A stretch of 16,877 nt of DNA from CALEAR01 sp035301485 (lineage in GTDB: Bacteria > Pseudomonadota > Gammaproteobacteria > Pseudomonadales > Alcanivoracaceae), in contig DATGUF010000026.1 of the NCBI GenBank assembly GCA_035301485.1, positions 1 through 16,877 on the forward strand. Direction: 5' to 3'. The translations under genes were made by a program, and so were the position numbers. Below are positions 6,277 through 14,802 of the stretch, piece after piece. The notes beneath the pieces are model-generated. The model saw only the letters and a list, made by a program, of their open reading frames with translations. It searched no databases and had not been told where the DNA came from. Position 1 is the stretch's first letter. Each line of letters opens with the position of its first letter.

Positions 6277-7395
6277 TTATTCGCTTTGCCCAGGAGCAGG
6301 AATGCATTCTACCACTTCCAGATCAAAACCGGACAGCGCATTAAAGCGCATGGGCGAACTGAGTAAGCGCATACGGCCCACATTAAGAGAGCGCAATATT
6401 TGTGCTCCAATACCAATGTTGCGGTAAGCAGGGCTGTTTTCACTGGCTGGGCGACGGCGGCCCGCAGAGAAATCATCTAACAAGGTTTGTAAGTGCTCGG
6501 GCGGTTGCTCTTGGCCGAGTAACACCGCGACGGCTGCTTCTTCATTACCCATGGTTTGCAACACATTCGCAAGGCTCCAACCCATGTGGCCGTCGTTTTT
6601 AGCGCCCAATAAATCGCGCAGAGGGTCTACCACGTGCACACGCACTGTGGTGACTTCATCAGCAACGGGCTCGCCTTTTACCAAGGCAATGTGCGTGAGG
6701 TTATCCACCACATCTTTAAAACTTACCAAACGGAAAGTGCCGTATACGGTGTCTAGCTGTTGCTCGCTCACCTGCTCCACCGTTTTTTCATGCTTCATGC
6801 GGTATTCAATTAAATCGGCAATGGTGCCAATTTTAATGCCGTGCTCTTTCGCGAAAATTTCTAAATCTGGACGGCGCGCCATGGTGCCGTCTTCGTTGAT
6901 AATTTCACAGATCACTCCCATGGGGGAGAGGCCCGCTAAAACGGGTAAATCGCAGGCGGCTTCGGTATGGCCGGCACGGTGCAACACACCACCTGGCTCG
7001 GCCATGAGCGGGAAAATATGGCCCGGCTGTACAATATCGCTGGGCTTGGCATCGGGCGCAGCAGCAGCTTGCACCGTGCGGGCACGGTCTGCAGCAGAAA
7101 TACCGGTGCTCACCCCTTCTGTGGCTTCAATAGACACCGTAAACTTCGTGCCGAAACCAGAGCTGTTGTGTTCCACCATTAACGGCAACTGCAATTGCTC
7201 GCAGCGCTCTTTGCTCATGGGCATGCACACGAGGCCGCGCGCGTGTTTAATCATGAAGTTAATGGCCTCAGGCGTACAATGTTCCGCCGCCATCACGATA
7301 TCCCCTTCGTTTTCTCGATCCTCATCATCCATTAGGATCACCATGCGGCCTGCGCGAATTTCTTCAATTAACTCAGGGACTGTATTCAGTGACAT
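6277..7395 (-). CDS. ribBX: 3,4-dihydroxy-2-butanone-4-phosphate synthase fused to a degenerate GTP cyclohydrolase II domain (RibBX type)
   Basis: The N-terminal RibB domain (about 1-203) makes 3,4-dihydroxy-2-butanone 4-phosphate from ribulose 5-phosphate. It keeps the acidic DDEDRENEGD at 23-32, VCMPM at 56-60, and RAGHTEAA at 140-147. The C-terminal part (about 207-365) has the fold-marking segments of GTP cyclohydrolase II, such as VRVHVVDPL and YRNIGIGAQIL. However, the zinc-binding cysteine cluster expected just after VRVH is absent and replaced by a Cys-free stretch, so this half should not hydrolyse GTP. Proteobacterial RibBX proteins of this kind have been described. A separate RibA is expected elsewhere in the genome. 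The ATG follows the ribE stop by 4 nt, and its AAAGGA ribosome binding site lies at the very end of ribE. Confidence 0.92.
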   Translation of the reverse strand: MSLNTVPELIEEIRAGRMVILMDDEDRENEGDIVMAAEHCTPEAINFMIKHARGLVCMPMSKERCEQLQLPLMVEHNSSGFGTKFTVSIEATEGVSTGISAADRARTVQAAAAPDAKPSDIVQPGHIFPLMAEPGGVLHRAGHTEAACDLPVLAGLSPMGVICEIINEDGTMARRPDLEIFAKEHGIKIGTIADLIEYRMKHEKTVEQVSEQQLDTVYGTFRLVSFKDVVDNLTHIALVKGEPVADEVTTVRVHVVDPLRDLLGAKNDGHMGWSLANVLQTMGNEEAAVAVLLGQEQPPEHLQTLLDDFSAGRRRPASENSPAYRNIGIGAQILRSLNVGRMRLLSSPMRFNALSGFDLEVVECIPAPGQSE

Positions 7396-7399
7396 CGAC

Positions 7400-8065
7400 T
7401 TATCCTTTCAGAAAACCATTTTCTGCTAAAAATGAAAGAGTGATGCCGGCATCTTGCGACGCATCGGCGGCTTTACCACCCAGTAATAAACGTTCTAAAT
7501 AGCGTGCTACTAAATCTACTTCTATATTCACTTTCGACCCCACCTGCCACTGGCCAATGGTGGTCACTTCTTTGGTGTGGGGAATAATATTTAACGAAAA
7601 CACCGCCCCGTTCACCTCGTTAGTGGTAAGGCTAATGCCATCCACGGTAATAGAGCCTTTACGCGCGATGTATTTCGCTAATTCGTCAGGCACTTTAATA
7701 TCAATCACTGTGGAGCGGCCATCATCATACATGGCCACCACTTCACCTAAACCGTCCACATGGCCCGCCACCAAATGGCCGCCTAAACGTGTGGTGGGGG
7801 TTAAGGCTTTTTCTAAATTCACTGTAGAGCCTGGGCGCAATTGCCCTAGCGATGTTTTGCTCAGTGTTTCTGCGGAGGCATCCGCCGTAAAACCATGGCC
7901 TGGCAGCTGCGTTACCGTTAAACATACACCGTTAACGGCAATGGAATCACCCAATTGCACATCGCTTAAATCGAGCTCGCCTGTATCAATATCTAAGGTA
8001 ATATCTTCGCCTGTTGGCACTAACTTATTAATGCGCCCCATGGCTTCAATAATGCCAGTAAACAT
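7400..8065 (-). CDS. ribE: Riboflavin synthase (alpha chain)
   Basis: This enzyme dismutates two molecules of 6,7-dimethyl-8-ribityllumazine into riboflavin and the RibH substrate. E. coli calls the gene ribC. The protein has 221 aa, normal for the family, and consists of two similar lumazine-binding barrels. The first (about 1-97) begins MFTGIIEAMG and holds AVNGVCLTVT. The second (about 98-200) begins at HLVAGHVDGLGEV and holds TVDGISLTTN. The ATG has AGAGG 8 nt upstream and lies 15 nt after the ribD stop, which fits cotranscription with ribD and ribBX. Confidence 0.96.
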   Translation of the reverse strand: MFTGIIEAMGRINKLVPTGEDITLDIDTGELDLSDVQLGDSIAVNGVCLTVTQLPGHGFTADASAETLSKTSLGQLRPGSTVNLEKALTPTTRLGGHLVAGHVDGLGEVVAMYDDGRSTVIDIKVPDELAKYIARKGSITVDGISLTTNEVNGAVFSLNIIPHTKEVTTIGQWQVGSKVNIEVDLVARYLERLLLGGKAADASQDAGITLSFLAENGFLKG

Positions 8066-8080
8066 GTTCTTACCTCTTTA

Positions 8081-9223
8081 TCAAACGGCGTCGTTGCCGC
8101 TTCGCTCATCGGTGAGGCGCCACATAAAACGCCAGTCGGCACCAAAACGCCGAGCATCGGTTAATGCTAACGGCTGCACTTCTGCCATGCTTTCTATACC
8201 TGGCAAGGCTAACAAAGGCCGCGCACTGCTGCCCATAAAAATAGGTGCCATATAAGTAATAATTTCATCTACAGCCCCCGCTGCCACAAAAGCACCGGCG
8301 AGTTCAGCGCCGCACTCAAGCAACACCTCATTGTGGCCTTGCTCTGCTAGCCACGCCAGCACAGACATGGGGTCGGTGCTCATGGTTTTCCAGTGTGCGC
8401 CTGCTTGTTCAAGCGCTTCGCCTTTAGCAGCCGTGAAATGCGCAGCTTCACCCAGCACCCAACAGCTACCAGGTTGGGTAATAATATTTGCCGTTTCAGG
8501 GGTGCGCCAGCGCCTATCTAACACCACGCGCACCGGTTGGCGCACGGTGGCTAACGGGTAAGCGGGGTGCCGCTGCCATTGCTCGGGGCGCACCGTTAAC
8601 GAAGCATTATCGTAAAGCACAGTGCCCACCCCCGTGAGCATAACACAGCTGCGGGCACGCCATTGCTGCACATCTTCACGGGCTGCTGCACCAGTTATCC
8701 ATTGCGATTCACCCGAAGCCATAGCAGTACGGCCATCTACGCTCATGGCGAGTTTTAGCCGCACCCAAGGCAAGCCTTGTTCCATGCGCTTAATAAAACC
8801 GGGGTTAAGGGCGCGTGCTTCTTGTTCGAGCACGCCTTGGTGCACGGTAATGCCCGCTGCTTGTAAACGTTGCAAACCCGTGCCTGCCACTTGGGGGTTA
8901 GGGTCGCGCATGGCTACCACCACCCGTTGCACGCCTGCTTCAATTAATGCGTCTGCACAAGGGCCGGTGCGGCCTTGGTGGCTACAAGGCTCTAAAGTGA
9001 CATAACAAGTGGCGCCTTGAGCGGCTTCGCCCGCTGCCTGCAATGCCCAGCGTTCAGCATGAGGGCCACCAGCTTGTTGGTGCCAGCCTTCGCCCAGTAC
9101 CTGGCCATGGCGCACAATAACAGCGCCAACATTTGGGTTAGGAGAAGTGGTAAAAGTGCCACGGCGGGCTAGCTGAATGGCGCGCGCCATATAGTGGCGA
9201 TCTGTCGACGATACATCACTCAT
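8081..9223 (-). CDS. ribD: Bifunctional diaminohydroxyphosphoribosylaminopyrimidine deaminase / 5-amino-6-(5-phosphoribosylamino)uracil reductase
   Basis: RibD carries out the second and third steps of riboflavin synthesis. The N-terminal zinc deaminase (about 1-145) shows the HAE motif at about 55-57 and the PCSHxGRTGPC motif whose two cysteines complete the zinc site. The C-terminal NADPH-dependent reductase begins near WVRLKLAMSVDGRTA and contains SQWITG and GVGTVLYDNASLTVR. From the ATG at 9223 the protein has 380 aa, usual for the family. The open frame starts one codon earlier with GTG, but ATG is chosen because GGAG lies 7 nt before it. It follows nrdR by 24 nt, the conserved nrdR-ribD order of gammaproteobacteria. 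Confidence 0.95.
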   Translation of the reverse strand: MSDVSSTDRHYMARAIQLARRGTFTTSPNPNVGAVIVRHGQVLGEGWHQQAGGPHAERWALQAAGEAAQGATCYVTLEPCSHQGRTGPCADALIEAGVQRVVVAMRDPNPQVAGTGLQRLQAAGITVHQGVLEQEARALNPGFIKRMEQGLPWVRLKLAMSVDGRTAMASGESQWITGAAAREDVQQWRARSCVMLTGVGTVLYDNASLTVRPEQWQRHPAYPLATVRQPVRVVLDRRWRTPETANIITQPGSCWVLGEAAHFTAAKGEALEQAGAHWKTMSTDPMSVLAWLAEQGHNEVLLECGAELAGAFVAAGAVDEIITYMAPIFMGSSARPLLALPGIESMAEVQPLALTDARRFGADWRFMWRLTDERSGNDAV

Positions 9224-9247
9224 CACACCACTCCAGCAGAAAGGAAA

Positions 9248-9724
9248 TTAAGAAACGTCGGGGTTAGTTTTACCGGCTTTTTCAAGCCGCTCAACCTCGG
9301 CGCGGAAATCTGAAATATCTTGGAAACTACGGTACACAGATGCAAAGCGCACGTAGGCCACATCATCGAGGCCACGTAATTCTTCCATCACTAATTCACC
9401 GAGTTCTAAGGCAGGTATTTCACGCTCACCGGTGGCACGCAAACGGTGCACAATGCGGTGAATAGCAGATTCTACATCTTCCATGCTTACCGGGCGTTTC
9501 TCTAACGCCCGGAGCATGCCTGCGCGCAACTTTTCGTCGTTGAAGGGTTGGCGGGTGCCGTCTGATTTTATAATCCGCGGCATCACCAATTCTGTGGTTT
9601 CAAAAGTAGTGAAACGTTCACCACAATCTAAACACTCACGGCGGCGGCGCACTTGGTAGCCATCAGCCACCAAGCGCGAATCGATCACCTTTGTTTCTTC
9701 TTCATGACAAAAGGGGCAATGCAC
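9248..9724 (-). CDS. nrdR: Transcriptional repressor NrdR
   Basis: NrdR is a nucleotide-sensing repressor of ribonucleotide reductase genes. The 158-aa protein has the N-terminal zinc ribbon with cysteines 3, 6, 31 and 34 in CPFC and CLDC, the basic RRRR stretch between them, and FTTFE after them. The ATP-cone domain follows (about 49-139: PRIIKSDGTRQPFNDEKLR and later VAYVRFASVYRSFQDISDF). The start is GTG, needed to begin directly at the family's (M)HCPFC. A plausible AAAGG lies 10 nt upstream, overlapping the end of glyA, whose stop is only 5 nt away. Coupling with glyA translation is likely. Confidence 0.96.
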   Translation of the reverse strand: MHCPFCHEEETKVIDSRLVADGYQVRRRRECLDCGERFTTFETTELVMPRIIKSDGTRQPFNDEKLRAGMLRALEKRPVSMEDVESAIHRIVHRLRATGEREIPALELGELVMEELRGLDDVAYVRFASVYRSFQDISDFRAEVERLEKAGKTNPDVS

Positions 9725-9729
9725 AGAGT

Positions 9730-10980
9730 TTAACCTTTGTACACAGGGCGCTTAGCGCAAATAGCGATGACTTTTTCGCGCACGCTATCAATAACGCTTT
9801 CATCGCCCATGTTGTCGAGAATGTCGCAGATCCAGCCTGCTAGTTCACGGCAATCTTCTTCGTTAAAGCCACGTGTGGTTACCGCTGGGGTACCAATACG
9901 TAAACCAGAGGTAACGAAAGGAGAACGTGGATCGTTAGGAACGGCGTTTTTGTTCACGGTAATGAAGGCACGGCCTAAGGCTTCGTCGGCATCTTTACCG
10001 GTGATGTCTTGCTTGATGAGGCTAAGCAAGAACAAGTGGTTATCAGTACCTTCAGACACCACATCAAAACCGCGTTCAACAAACACAGCGGCCATGGCAC
10101 GTGCGTTGTCGATAACTTTTTGCTGGTAATCTTTGAAGCTTGGCTCCATGGCTTCTTTGAAGCACACCGCTTTAGCAGCAATAACGTGCACTAAAGGGCC
10201 ACCTTGGATACCAGGGAAGATAGCGGAGTTAATTTTCTTCGCGATATCTTCGTCGTTAGTCAGGATGAGGCCGCCACGTGGGCCACGTAGGGTTTTGTGC
10301 GTAGTAGTGGTGGTAACGTGCGCGTGAGGAACGGGGCTGGGGTATACACCCGCTGCCACGAGGCCCGCTACGTGTGCCATATCTACGAGCAAGTAAGCAC
10401 CCACTTTATCTGCAATGTCGCGGAAACGAGCGAAATCTAAGTGCTGCGAGTAAGCAGAGAAACCAGCAATAATCATCTTGGGCTTGTGCTCAAGCGCCAT
10501 GGCTTCTACTTCGTCGTAGTCGATTAAACCAGTATCGGTGTTAATGCCGTACTGCACAGCGTTGTAGGTTTTACCTGAGAAGTTTGGCGCTGCACCGTGG
10601 GTTAAGTGGCCACCGTGCGCAAGGCTCATACCAAGTACGGTGTCGCCTGGCTGTAGTAATGCTAAAAACACACCGCCATTGGCTTGTGAACCAGAGTGAG
10701 GCTGTACGTTAGCGTATTTAGCGCCAAACAATTCACAGGCACGGTCGATAGCAAGCTGCTCTACCACGTCGGCGTATTCACAGCCACCGTAGTAGCGACG
10801 GCCAGGGTAGCCTTCGGCATATTTGTTAGTAAATGCAGAGCCCTGAGCTTCCATCACCATTGGCGATGCGTAGTTCTCAGATGCAATAAGCTCGATGTGC
10901 TCTTCTTGGCGCTGCTCTTCGTTTTTAATCGCAGCGTAAATTTCCGGATCGTAATCCGCAATGGTAGATTTGACGAACAT
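9730..10980 (-). CDS. glyA: Serine hydroxymethyltransferase
   Basis: GlyA interconverts serine and glycine while loading tetrahydrofolate with a one-carbon unit; it is cytosolic and PLP-dependent. The protein has 416 aa from the ATG at 10980, against 417 in E. coli. It contains HIELIASENYAS, NKYAEGYPGRRYYGG, NVQPHSGSQAN, VDMAHVAGLVAAG and the cofactor lysine in TTTTHKTLRGPRGG at about position 229. The frame extends 10 codons upstream, but this start matches family length and has GAAGGG 6 nt before it. It is the first gene of the minus-strand cluster, transcribed from the region shared with ettA. Confidence 0.96.
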   Translation of the reverse strand: MFVKSTIADYDPEIYAAIKNEEQRQEEHIELIASENYASPMVMEAQGSAFTNKYAEGYPGRRYYGGCEYADVVEQLAIDRACELFGAKYANVQPHSGSQANGGVFLALLQPGDTVLGMSLAHGGHLTHGAAPNFSGKTYNAVQYGINTDTGLIDYDEVEAMALEHKPKMIIAGFSAYSQHLDFARFRDIADKVGAYLLVDMAHVAGLVAAGVYPSPVPHAHVTTTTTHKTLRGPRGGLILTNDEDIAKKINSAIFPGIQGGPLVHVIAAKAVCFKEAMEPSFKDYQQKVIDNARAMAAVFVERGFDVVSEGTDNHLFLLSLIKQDITGKDADEALGRAFITVNKNAVPNDPRSPFVTSGLRIGTPAVTTRGFNEEDCRELAGWICDILDNMGDESVIDSVREKVIAICAKRPVYKG

Positions 10981-11245
10981 GGTATGCCCTTCAGGTTGCT
11001 GGCTAAACATTGCCGTGAAAATGAGTGGGCCATTCTACCTAATTTTATCGGCTTTGGCACTTGATAAGCCTTCATAATATCTTGAGAATATCGCTCGATG
11101 TATCTGTTTCATCCCAAAACCTTATTTCTGAATACTAATTAACGCGTTGCTCTTCCAACATCCGTAGCTTTCAGCTAGCGTAGAGCTTTCTCAGACCATC
11201 GCCCGCAAGCTTTATGTTGCGTGCTCTTAAACGATACTAGGTGTT
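10981..11245. promoter_or_regulatory. Divergent glyA / ettA intergenic region
   Basis: This 265-nt region has no gene and must hold promoters for both directions. For glyA, TAGAAT (minus strand, 11032-11037) could be a -10 box, but no good -35 box stands before it. For ettA no convincing promoter was found. A small inverted repeat (TAGCT-ttc-AGCTA, 11165-11177) lies in the probable ettA leader. ettA has AGG only 4 nt before its ATG. No glycine riboswitch or PurR-type operator was recognised. Confidence 0.4.
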
Positions 11246-12913
11246 ATGTCTCAATATATTTTTACCATGAACCGAGTCGGGAAAGTTGTACCCCCGCAAA
11301 AACACATTTTGAAAGATATTTCCCTGTCGTTTTTTCCTGGCGCCAAAATTGGTGTGTTGGGTTTAAACGGTGCGGGTAAATCCACCCTGTTACGCATCAT
11401 GGCGGGCGTTGATAAAGATTACATTGGCGAAGCCCGCCCTCAGCCTGGCATTAAAATTGGTTATTTACCCCAAGAGCCAGAGCTTGATGACACGAAAACC
11501 GTTCGTGAAATTGTTGAAGAAGCCATCAGCGAAGTGCGTGAGGCGCAAGATCAACTCGAAGCGGTATATGCCGCCTATGCTGAACCCGATGCAGATTTCG
11601 ACAAACTTGCAGAAGAGCAAGCGCGCTTAGAAGCCATTATTGATGCCGCCGATGCGCACAACATCGAGCGCCGTTTAGATATTGCTGCCGACGCATTGCG
11701 CCTGCCCCCTTGGGATGCAAAAGTAAAACACCTTTCAGGTGGTGAGCGCCGCCGCGTGGCCATTTGCCGCTTAATTCTTTCTGCGCCCGATATGCTGCTA
11801 CTCGACGAACCCACTAACCACTTAGATGCTGAATCGGTGGCGTGGCTAGAACGCTTCTTGCACGAGTTTAAAGGCACCGTGGTGGCCGTTACCCACGACC
11901 GTTACTTCCTCGACAACTCTTGTGAGTGGATTTTAGAGCTCGACCGCGGTGAAGGTATTCCATGGCAAGGTAACTACACCTCGTGGCTAGAACAAAAAGA
12001 AGCACGCCTAGAGCAAGAGGCGAAATCTGAAAGTGCGCACCGAAAAACGGTTGAACGCGAGCTTGAGTGGGTGCGTCAAAACCCCAGCGGCCGCCGTGCC
12101 AAAAACAAAGCACGTTTATCGGCGTTTGAAGAACTCGCTAGTGTGGAATTCCAACAGCGCAACGCCACACAAGAACTATACATTCCACCCGGCCCGCGCT
12201 TAGGCGAAAAAGTGTTTGATTTCAACAACGTAAGCAAGCACTTTGATGGCCGCGTGCTGTATGAAGATTTATCTTTCAGCGTGCCCCGCGGTGCCATTGT
12301 GGGCATTATCGGGCCAAACGGTGCAGGTAAAACCACGCTGTTCCGCATGCTCACCGGCGAGCAAGAGCCCAGCAGCGGCACCATCGAAGTGGGCGAAACC
12401 GTGCAAATTGCCTACGTAGACCAAAGCCGTGATGCCCTCGACGGCAGCAAAACCGTGTGGGAAGAAGTATCAGAAGGAAACGACATTTTACGCGTGGGCA
12501 ACTACGAGGTGCCTTCCCGTGCTTACCTTGGCCGCTTCAACTTTAAAGGAGGCGACCAGCAAAAACACGTAAACCAACTCTCTGGTGGTGAGCGCAACCG
12601 CTTGCACCTCGCTAAGCTACTTAAGCAAGGGGCGAACGTATTACTGCTTGACGAACCCACCAACGATTTAGACGTGGAAACCTTGCGTGCCCTAGAAGAA
12701 GCGCTACTCGCCTTCCCTGGTTGCGCCTTGGTGATTTCTCACGACCGTTGGTTCCTCGACCGTGTGGCTACTCACATTTTAGCCTTCGACGGCAACTCTG
12801 AAGTGGAGTTCTTTGAAGGCAGCTATACAGAGTACGAAGCGTACCGCCGCGAGAAGCTAGGCGAAGATGCCCTGCAGCCTCGCCGCCCGAAATACAAACG
12901 CATTGAAGTGTAA
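11246..12913 (+). CDS. ettA: Energy-dependent translational throttle protein EttA (ABC-F ATPase)
   Basis: EttA binds the ribosomal E site and gates entry into the elongation cycle according to the ATP/ADP ratio. The 555-aa protein matches E. coli EttA along its whole length, as judged by eye from the N-terminal MSQYIFTMNRVGKVVPP to the C-terminal PKYKRIEV. Two ABC domains are complete: Walker A GLNGAGKS at 39-46 and GPNGAGKT at 356-363, signatures LSGGERRR at 163-170 and LSGGERNR at 445-452, Walker B LLLDEPTN at 184-191 and 467-474. The arm is at about 95-140 and the P-site tether at about 243-323. There is no membrane domain, as expected for ABC-F. A strong bidirectional terminator follows. 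Confidence 0.97.
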   Translation: MSQYIFTMNRVGKVVPPQKHILKDISLSFFPGAKIGVLGLNGAGKSTLLRIMAGVDKDYIGEARPQPGIKIGYLPQEPELDDTKTVREIVEEAISEVREAQDQLEAVYAAYAEPDADFDKLAEEQARLEAIIDAADAHNIERRLDIAADALRLPPWDAKVKHLSGGERRRVAICRLILSAPDMLLLDEPTNHLDAESVAWLERFLHEFKGTVVAVTHDRYFLDNSCEWILELDRGEGIPWQGNYTSWLEQKEARLEQEAKSESAHRKTVERELEWVRQNPSGRRAKNKARLSAFEELASVEFQQRNATQELYIPPGPRLGEKVFDFNNVSKHFDGRVLYEDLSFSVPRGAIVGIIGPNGAGKTTLFRMLTGEQEPSSGTIEVGETVQIAYVDQSRDALDGSKTVWEEVSEGNDILRVGNYEVPSRAYLGRFNFKGGDQQKHVNQLSGGERNRLHLAKLLKQGANVLLLDEPTNDLDVETLRALEEALLAFPGCALVISHDRWFLDRVATHILAFDGNSEVEFFEGSYTEYEAYRREKLGEDALQPRRPKYKRIEV

Positions 12914-12935
12914 CACTGCGGGTTTTCAGGCATAA

Positions 12936-12971
12936 AAAAAAGCCTCTTCAACGTACTGAAGAGGCTTTTTT
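12936..12971. terminator. Bidirectional Rho-independent terminator between ettA and the cytochrome c peroxidase
   Basis: A perfect 10-bp stem (AGCCTCTTCA with TGAAGAGGCT) and a 6-nt loop ACGTAC are flanked by A7 on the left and T5 on the right, so the stem can extend by five A-T pairs and serve both strands. It ends 10 nt from the stop of the convergent gene and starts 23 nt after the ettA stop. Confidence 0.93.
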
Positions 12972-12980
12972 ATTGCCCTA

Positions 12981-14051
12981 TTACTTATCGTGGTTAGGGC
13001 GCGGGGTGTTAGCAGTGCTAGCGGGTAAAACAGGGTATTCCACCGCTGGCTGCTCACCAGTTAAAGAACCTAAGAAAGCTGCGATAGAAGCCGCTTCATC
13101 ATCGCTAAGCTTTTGGCCTAGCTGCGTATCAGCCATAATTTTCACTGCTTCTTCTAGGTTCCACACGGCACCGCTGTGGAAGTAAGGAGCAGTAAGGGCA
13201 ACGTTACGCAACTGCGAAGTTCTGAAAGAGTATTTATCAGATTCTTTACCGGTTAATTCAAACAAACCTTGGTCATCTGCAGGCCTTACTGCTTCGCTAG
13301 GTTCGTTCACTAAACCAAATTTAAAGAACACTTCGCCACCTAGGTTGCGGCCTGTGTGGCACGCTGTGCAGCCCTTATCCATGAACAACGCTAACCCTTC
13401 GCGCTCTTGTTCGTTTAAAGCGTCTTCACCTTGCAAGAACTTATCGAAAGGTGCATTAGGGGTAACTAGTGTGGCTTCAAACTCACCAATAGCGTGCACG
13501 GCGTTGGCAAAAGAAACGGGGTTTTTATCGTCCGCGTATGCGTTTGCAAACAGTTCGCGGTATTCAGGAATGCTGTTTAGCACTTCTTCCACATACTCAG
13601 GTGTGGCGTTCATTTCCACTGCATCTTGAATAGGGCCTTCAGCCTGCTCTTTTAAATCATCCGCGCGGCCATCCCAAAACTGGCTGCCATTGAACACAGC
13701 GTTTAATACGGTTGGGGAGTTACGGCGGCCGTGGTTCCAACCGTGGCCAAGGGATTTCGGCACGTTATCCGCACCACCGGTACCAATACTGTGGCACGTG
13801 TTACAAGTAATCACTTGGCTTTTTGATAAACGCGGCTCGAAGAACAACATACGGCCTAGCTCAATGTGCTCGGCTTGTATCTCGCGCTCAGCAATTACCT
13901 CTTCCGCGGTGGGAATGGTTTTAAACAGTTGGTTTGCGCGCTCACGTAGCTTTTCCGTGGCGTCGTCGGCTGCTACGGCAGCAGTGGAGCTGAGCAACAA
14001 GCCAGCCGCTAGCACGGCTGTTTTGCGTATGGATAAATAAGGGCTAGACAT
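12981..14051 (-). CDS. Di-heme cytochrome c peroxidase (periplasmic)
   Basis: Bacterial CcpA-type peroxidases reduce hydrogen peroxide to water in the periplasm with electrons from small c-type cytochromes. The 356-aa protein has a signal peptide (residues 1 to about 28, ending AVA-A). There are two heme-attachment CxxCH motifs: CNTCH at 83-87 (peroxidatic heme domain) and CTACH at 228-232 (electron-transfer heme domain). The stretch GTGGADN...GHGW...RNSPTVLNAVFN...QFWDGRADDLKEQAEGPI...VEMN is the family signature, and APYFHSG precedes the C-terminal domain end. It is therefore a true peroxidase rather than a MauG. The ATG has AAGGAGAGG just upstream. The 192-nt space before it holds no gene and no clear FNR-type box. 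It appears monocistronic. Confidence 0.93.
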   Translation of the reverse strand: MSSPYLSIRKTAVLAAGLLLSSTAAVAADDATEKLRERANQLFKTIPTAEEVIAEREIQAEHIELGRMLFFEPRLSKSQVITCNTCHSIGTGGADNVPKSLGHGWNHGRRNSPTVLNAVFNGSQFWDGRADDLKEQAEGPIQDAVEMNATPEYVEEVLNSIPEYRELFANAYADDKNPVSFANAVHAIGEFEATLVTPNAPFDKFLQGEDALNEQEREGLALFMDKGCTACHTGRNLGGEVFFKFGLVNEPSEAVRPADDQGLFELTGKESDKYSFRTSQLRNVALTAPYFHSGAVWNLEEAVKIMADTQLGQKLSDDEAASIAAFLGSLTGEQPAVEYPVLPASTANTPRPNHDK

Positions 14052-14243
14052 TTATAACCTCTCCTTGTGTGATGTAAACAAACAACAGTTAGATAATTGC
14101 GAGTAGGAAACCATGAAACAATGCTGCGTTCAATAATACTTTAGCTATCGCTTACATAGCCTTAAGCAGGCCTTTCCTTTTTGCGCAATTTTGTTTTCTA
14201 TCTTCTTCTATTTTACAGGACAGAAGGCTTCATAACATTGACG

Positions 14244-14675
14244 CTAAACACCTTCCCAGGCGAGAGCAAAAACACCTAACACTATCATGGCAATGGCGCC
14301 CACTTGCACCCAGCTGGCCCCTTCCTTTAACAACACAATGCCCACAAAAGTAGTTACCAATAAAGAGCCACCAATAATAAGCGGGTTACCCACCGCCACG
14401 GGCACGCCACGGCCGTAAATAACAAAGGTAAGTATTTCCACCAAACCAATAGCAAGCCCTGCTCCCACCGCTAACCCCAGCCCTGCACGGTTAAACTGTA
14501 ACGGCTCAGCCGAGCCTGCTTGCTGATACAACAACAGGCCCAACCCCAGCAAAGCTGCCACAAATTGCAGCACCACAGCGCCTAACACAGCATTAATGTG
14601 GCCCGCCGACATTTTAATAAACACGTTATAAAGGCCAAACATCAACGCCGCTGACACAATTAAAAATACAGGCAT
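14244..14675 (-). CDS. EamA/DMT-superfamily small membrane protein (half-size)
   Basis: This 143-aa integral inner-membrane protein has five predicted helices (about 3-20, 28-50, 64-86, 93-115 and 121-140). Only one EamA-like repeat is present, whereas most drug/metabolite transporters of this superfamily have two repeats and ten helices. Single-repeat members act as dimers, and that is inferred here. The conserved-looking FGLYNVFIKMSAGHIN near the N-terminus and VAVGNPLIIGGSLLVTTFVGIVLLKEG near the end fit the superfamily, but the substrate cannot be told. AGGAG lies 6 nt before the ATG. A terminator upstream separates it from the symporter unit, so it probably has its own promoter within 14676-14738. 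It may be read through into the peroxidase gene 192 nt downstream. Confidence 0.8.
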   Translation of the reverse strand: MPVFLIVSAALMFGLYNVFIKMSAGHINAVLGAVVLQFVAALLGLGLLLYQQAGSAEPLQFNRAGLGLAVGAGLAIGLVEILTFVIYGRGVPVAVGNPLIIGGSLLVTTFVGIVLLKEGASWVQVGAIAMIVLGVFALAWEGV

Positions 14676-14738
14676 GTTATCTCCTCACTACTGCGCCATA
14701 CCACTGTATAACAGCGCAATGCTCAATACATCACCCAT

Positions 14739-14774
14739 AAAAAAACCCCGAAAAATTTGCTCAACTTTTCGGGG
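14739..14774 (-). terminator. Rho-independent terminator of the symporter unit
   Basis: On the minus strand a 9-bp stem (CCCCGAAAA with TTTTCGGGG) with an 11-nt loop is followed by T7. It lies 28 nt after the stop of the 45-aa gene and closes the symporter transcript. A weaker 6-bp inverted repeat (AACACT/AGTGTT, 14784-14803) lies between the stop codon and this terminator. Confidence 0.92.
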
Positions 14775-14802
14775 TGAGTACTTAACACTTTTTAGTTAGT
14801 GT

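Noticed and set aside
6551..7429. A 292-codon open frame on the + strand opposite ribBX
   Set aside because: It lies wholly antisense to a clearly recognised gene, has no family resemblance, and its long Ser/Thr/Pro/Arg-rich sequence is what the complement of a GC-biased coding frame gives.
7557..8255. A 232-codon + strand frame opposite ribE and the end of ribD
   Set aside because: It crosses two well-supported genes on the other strand, has no ribosome binding site of note and no recognisable domain.
14052..14243. FNR/Anr box upstream of the cytochrome c peroxidase
   Set aside because: No TTGAT-N4-ATCAA-like site is visible; only a 5-bp inverted repeat (GCTAT/ATAGC) was found, which is too weak to call.
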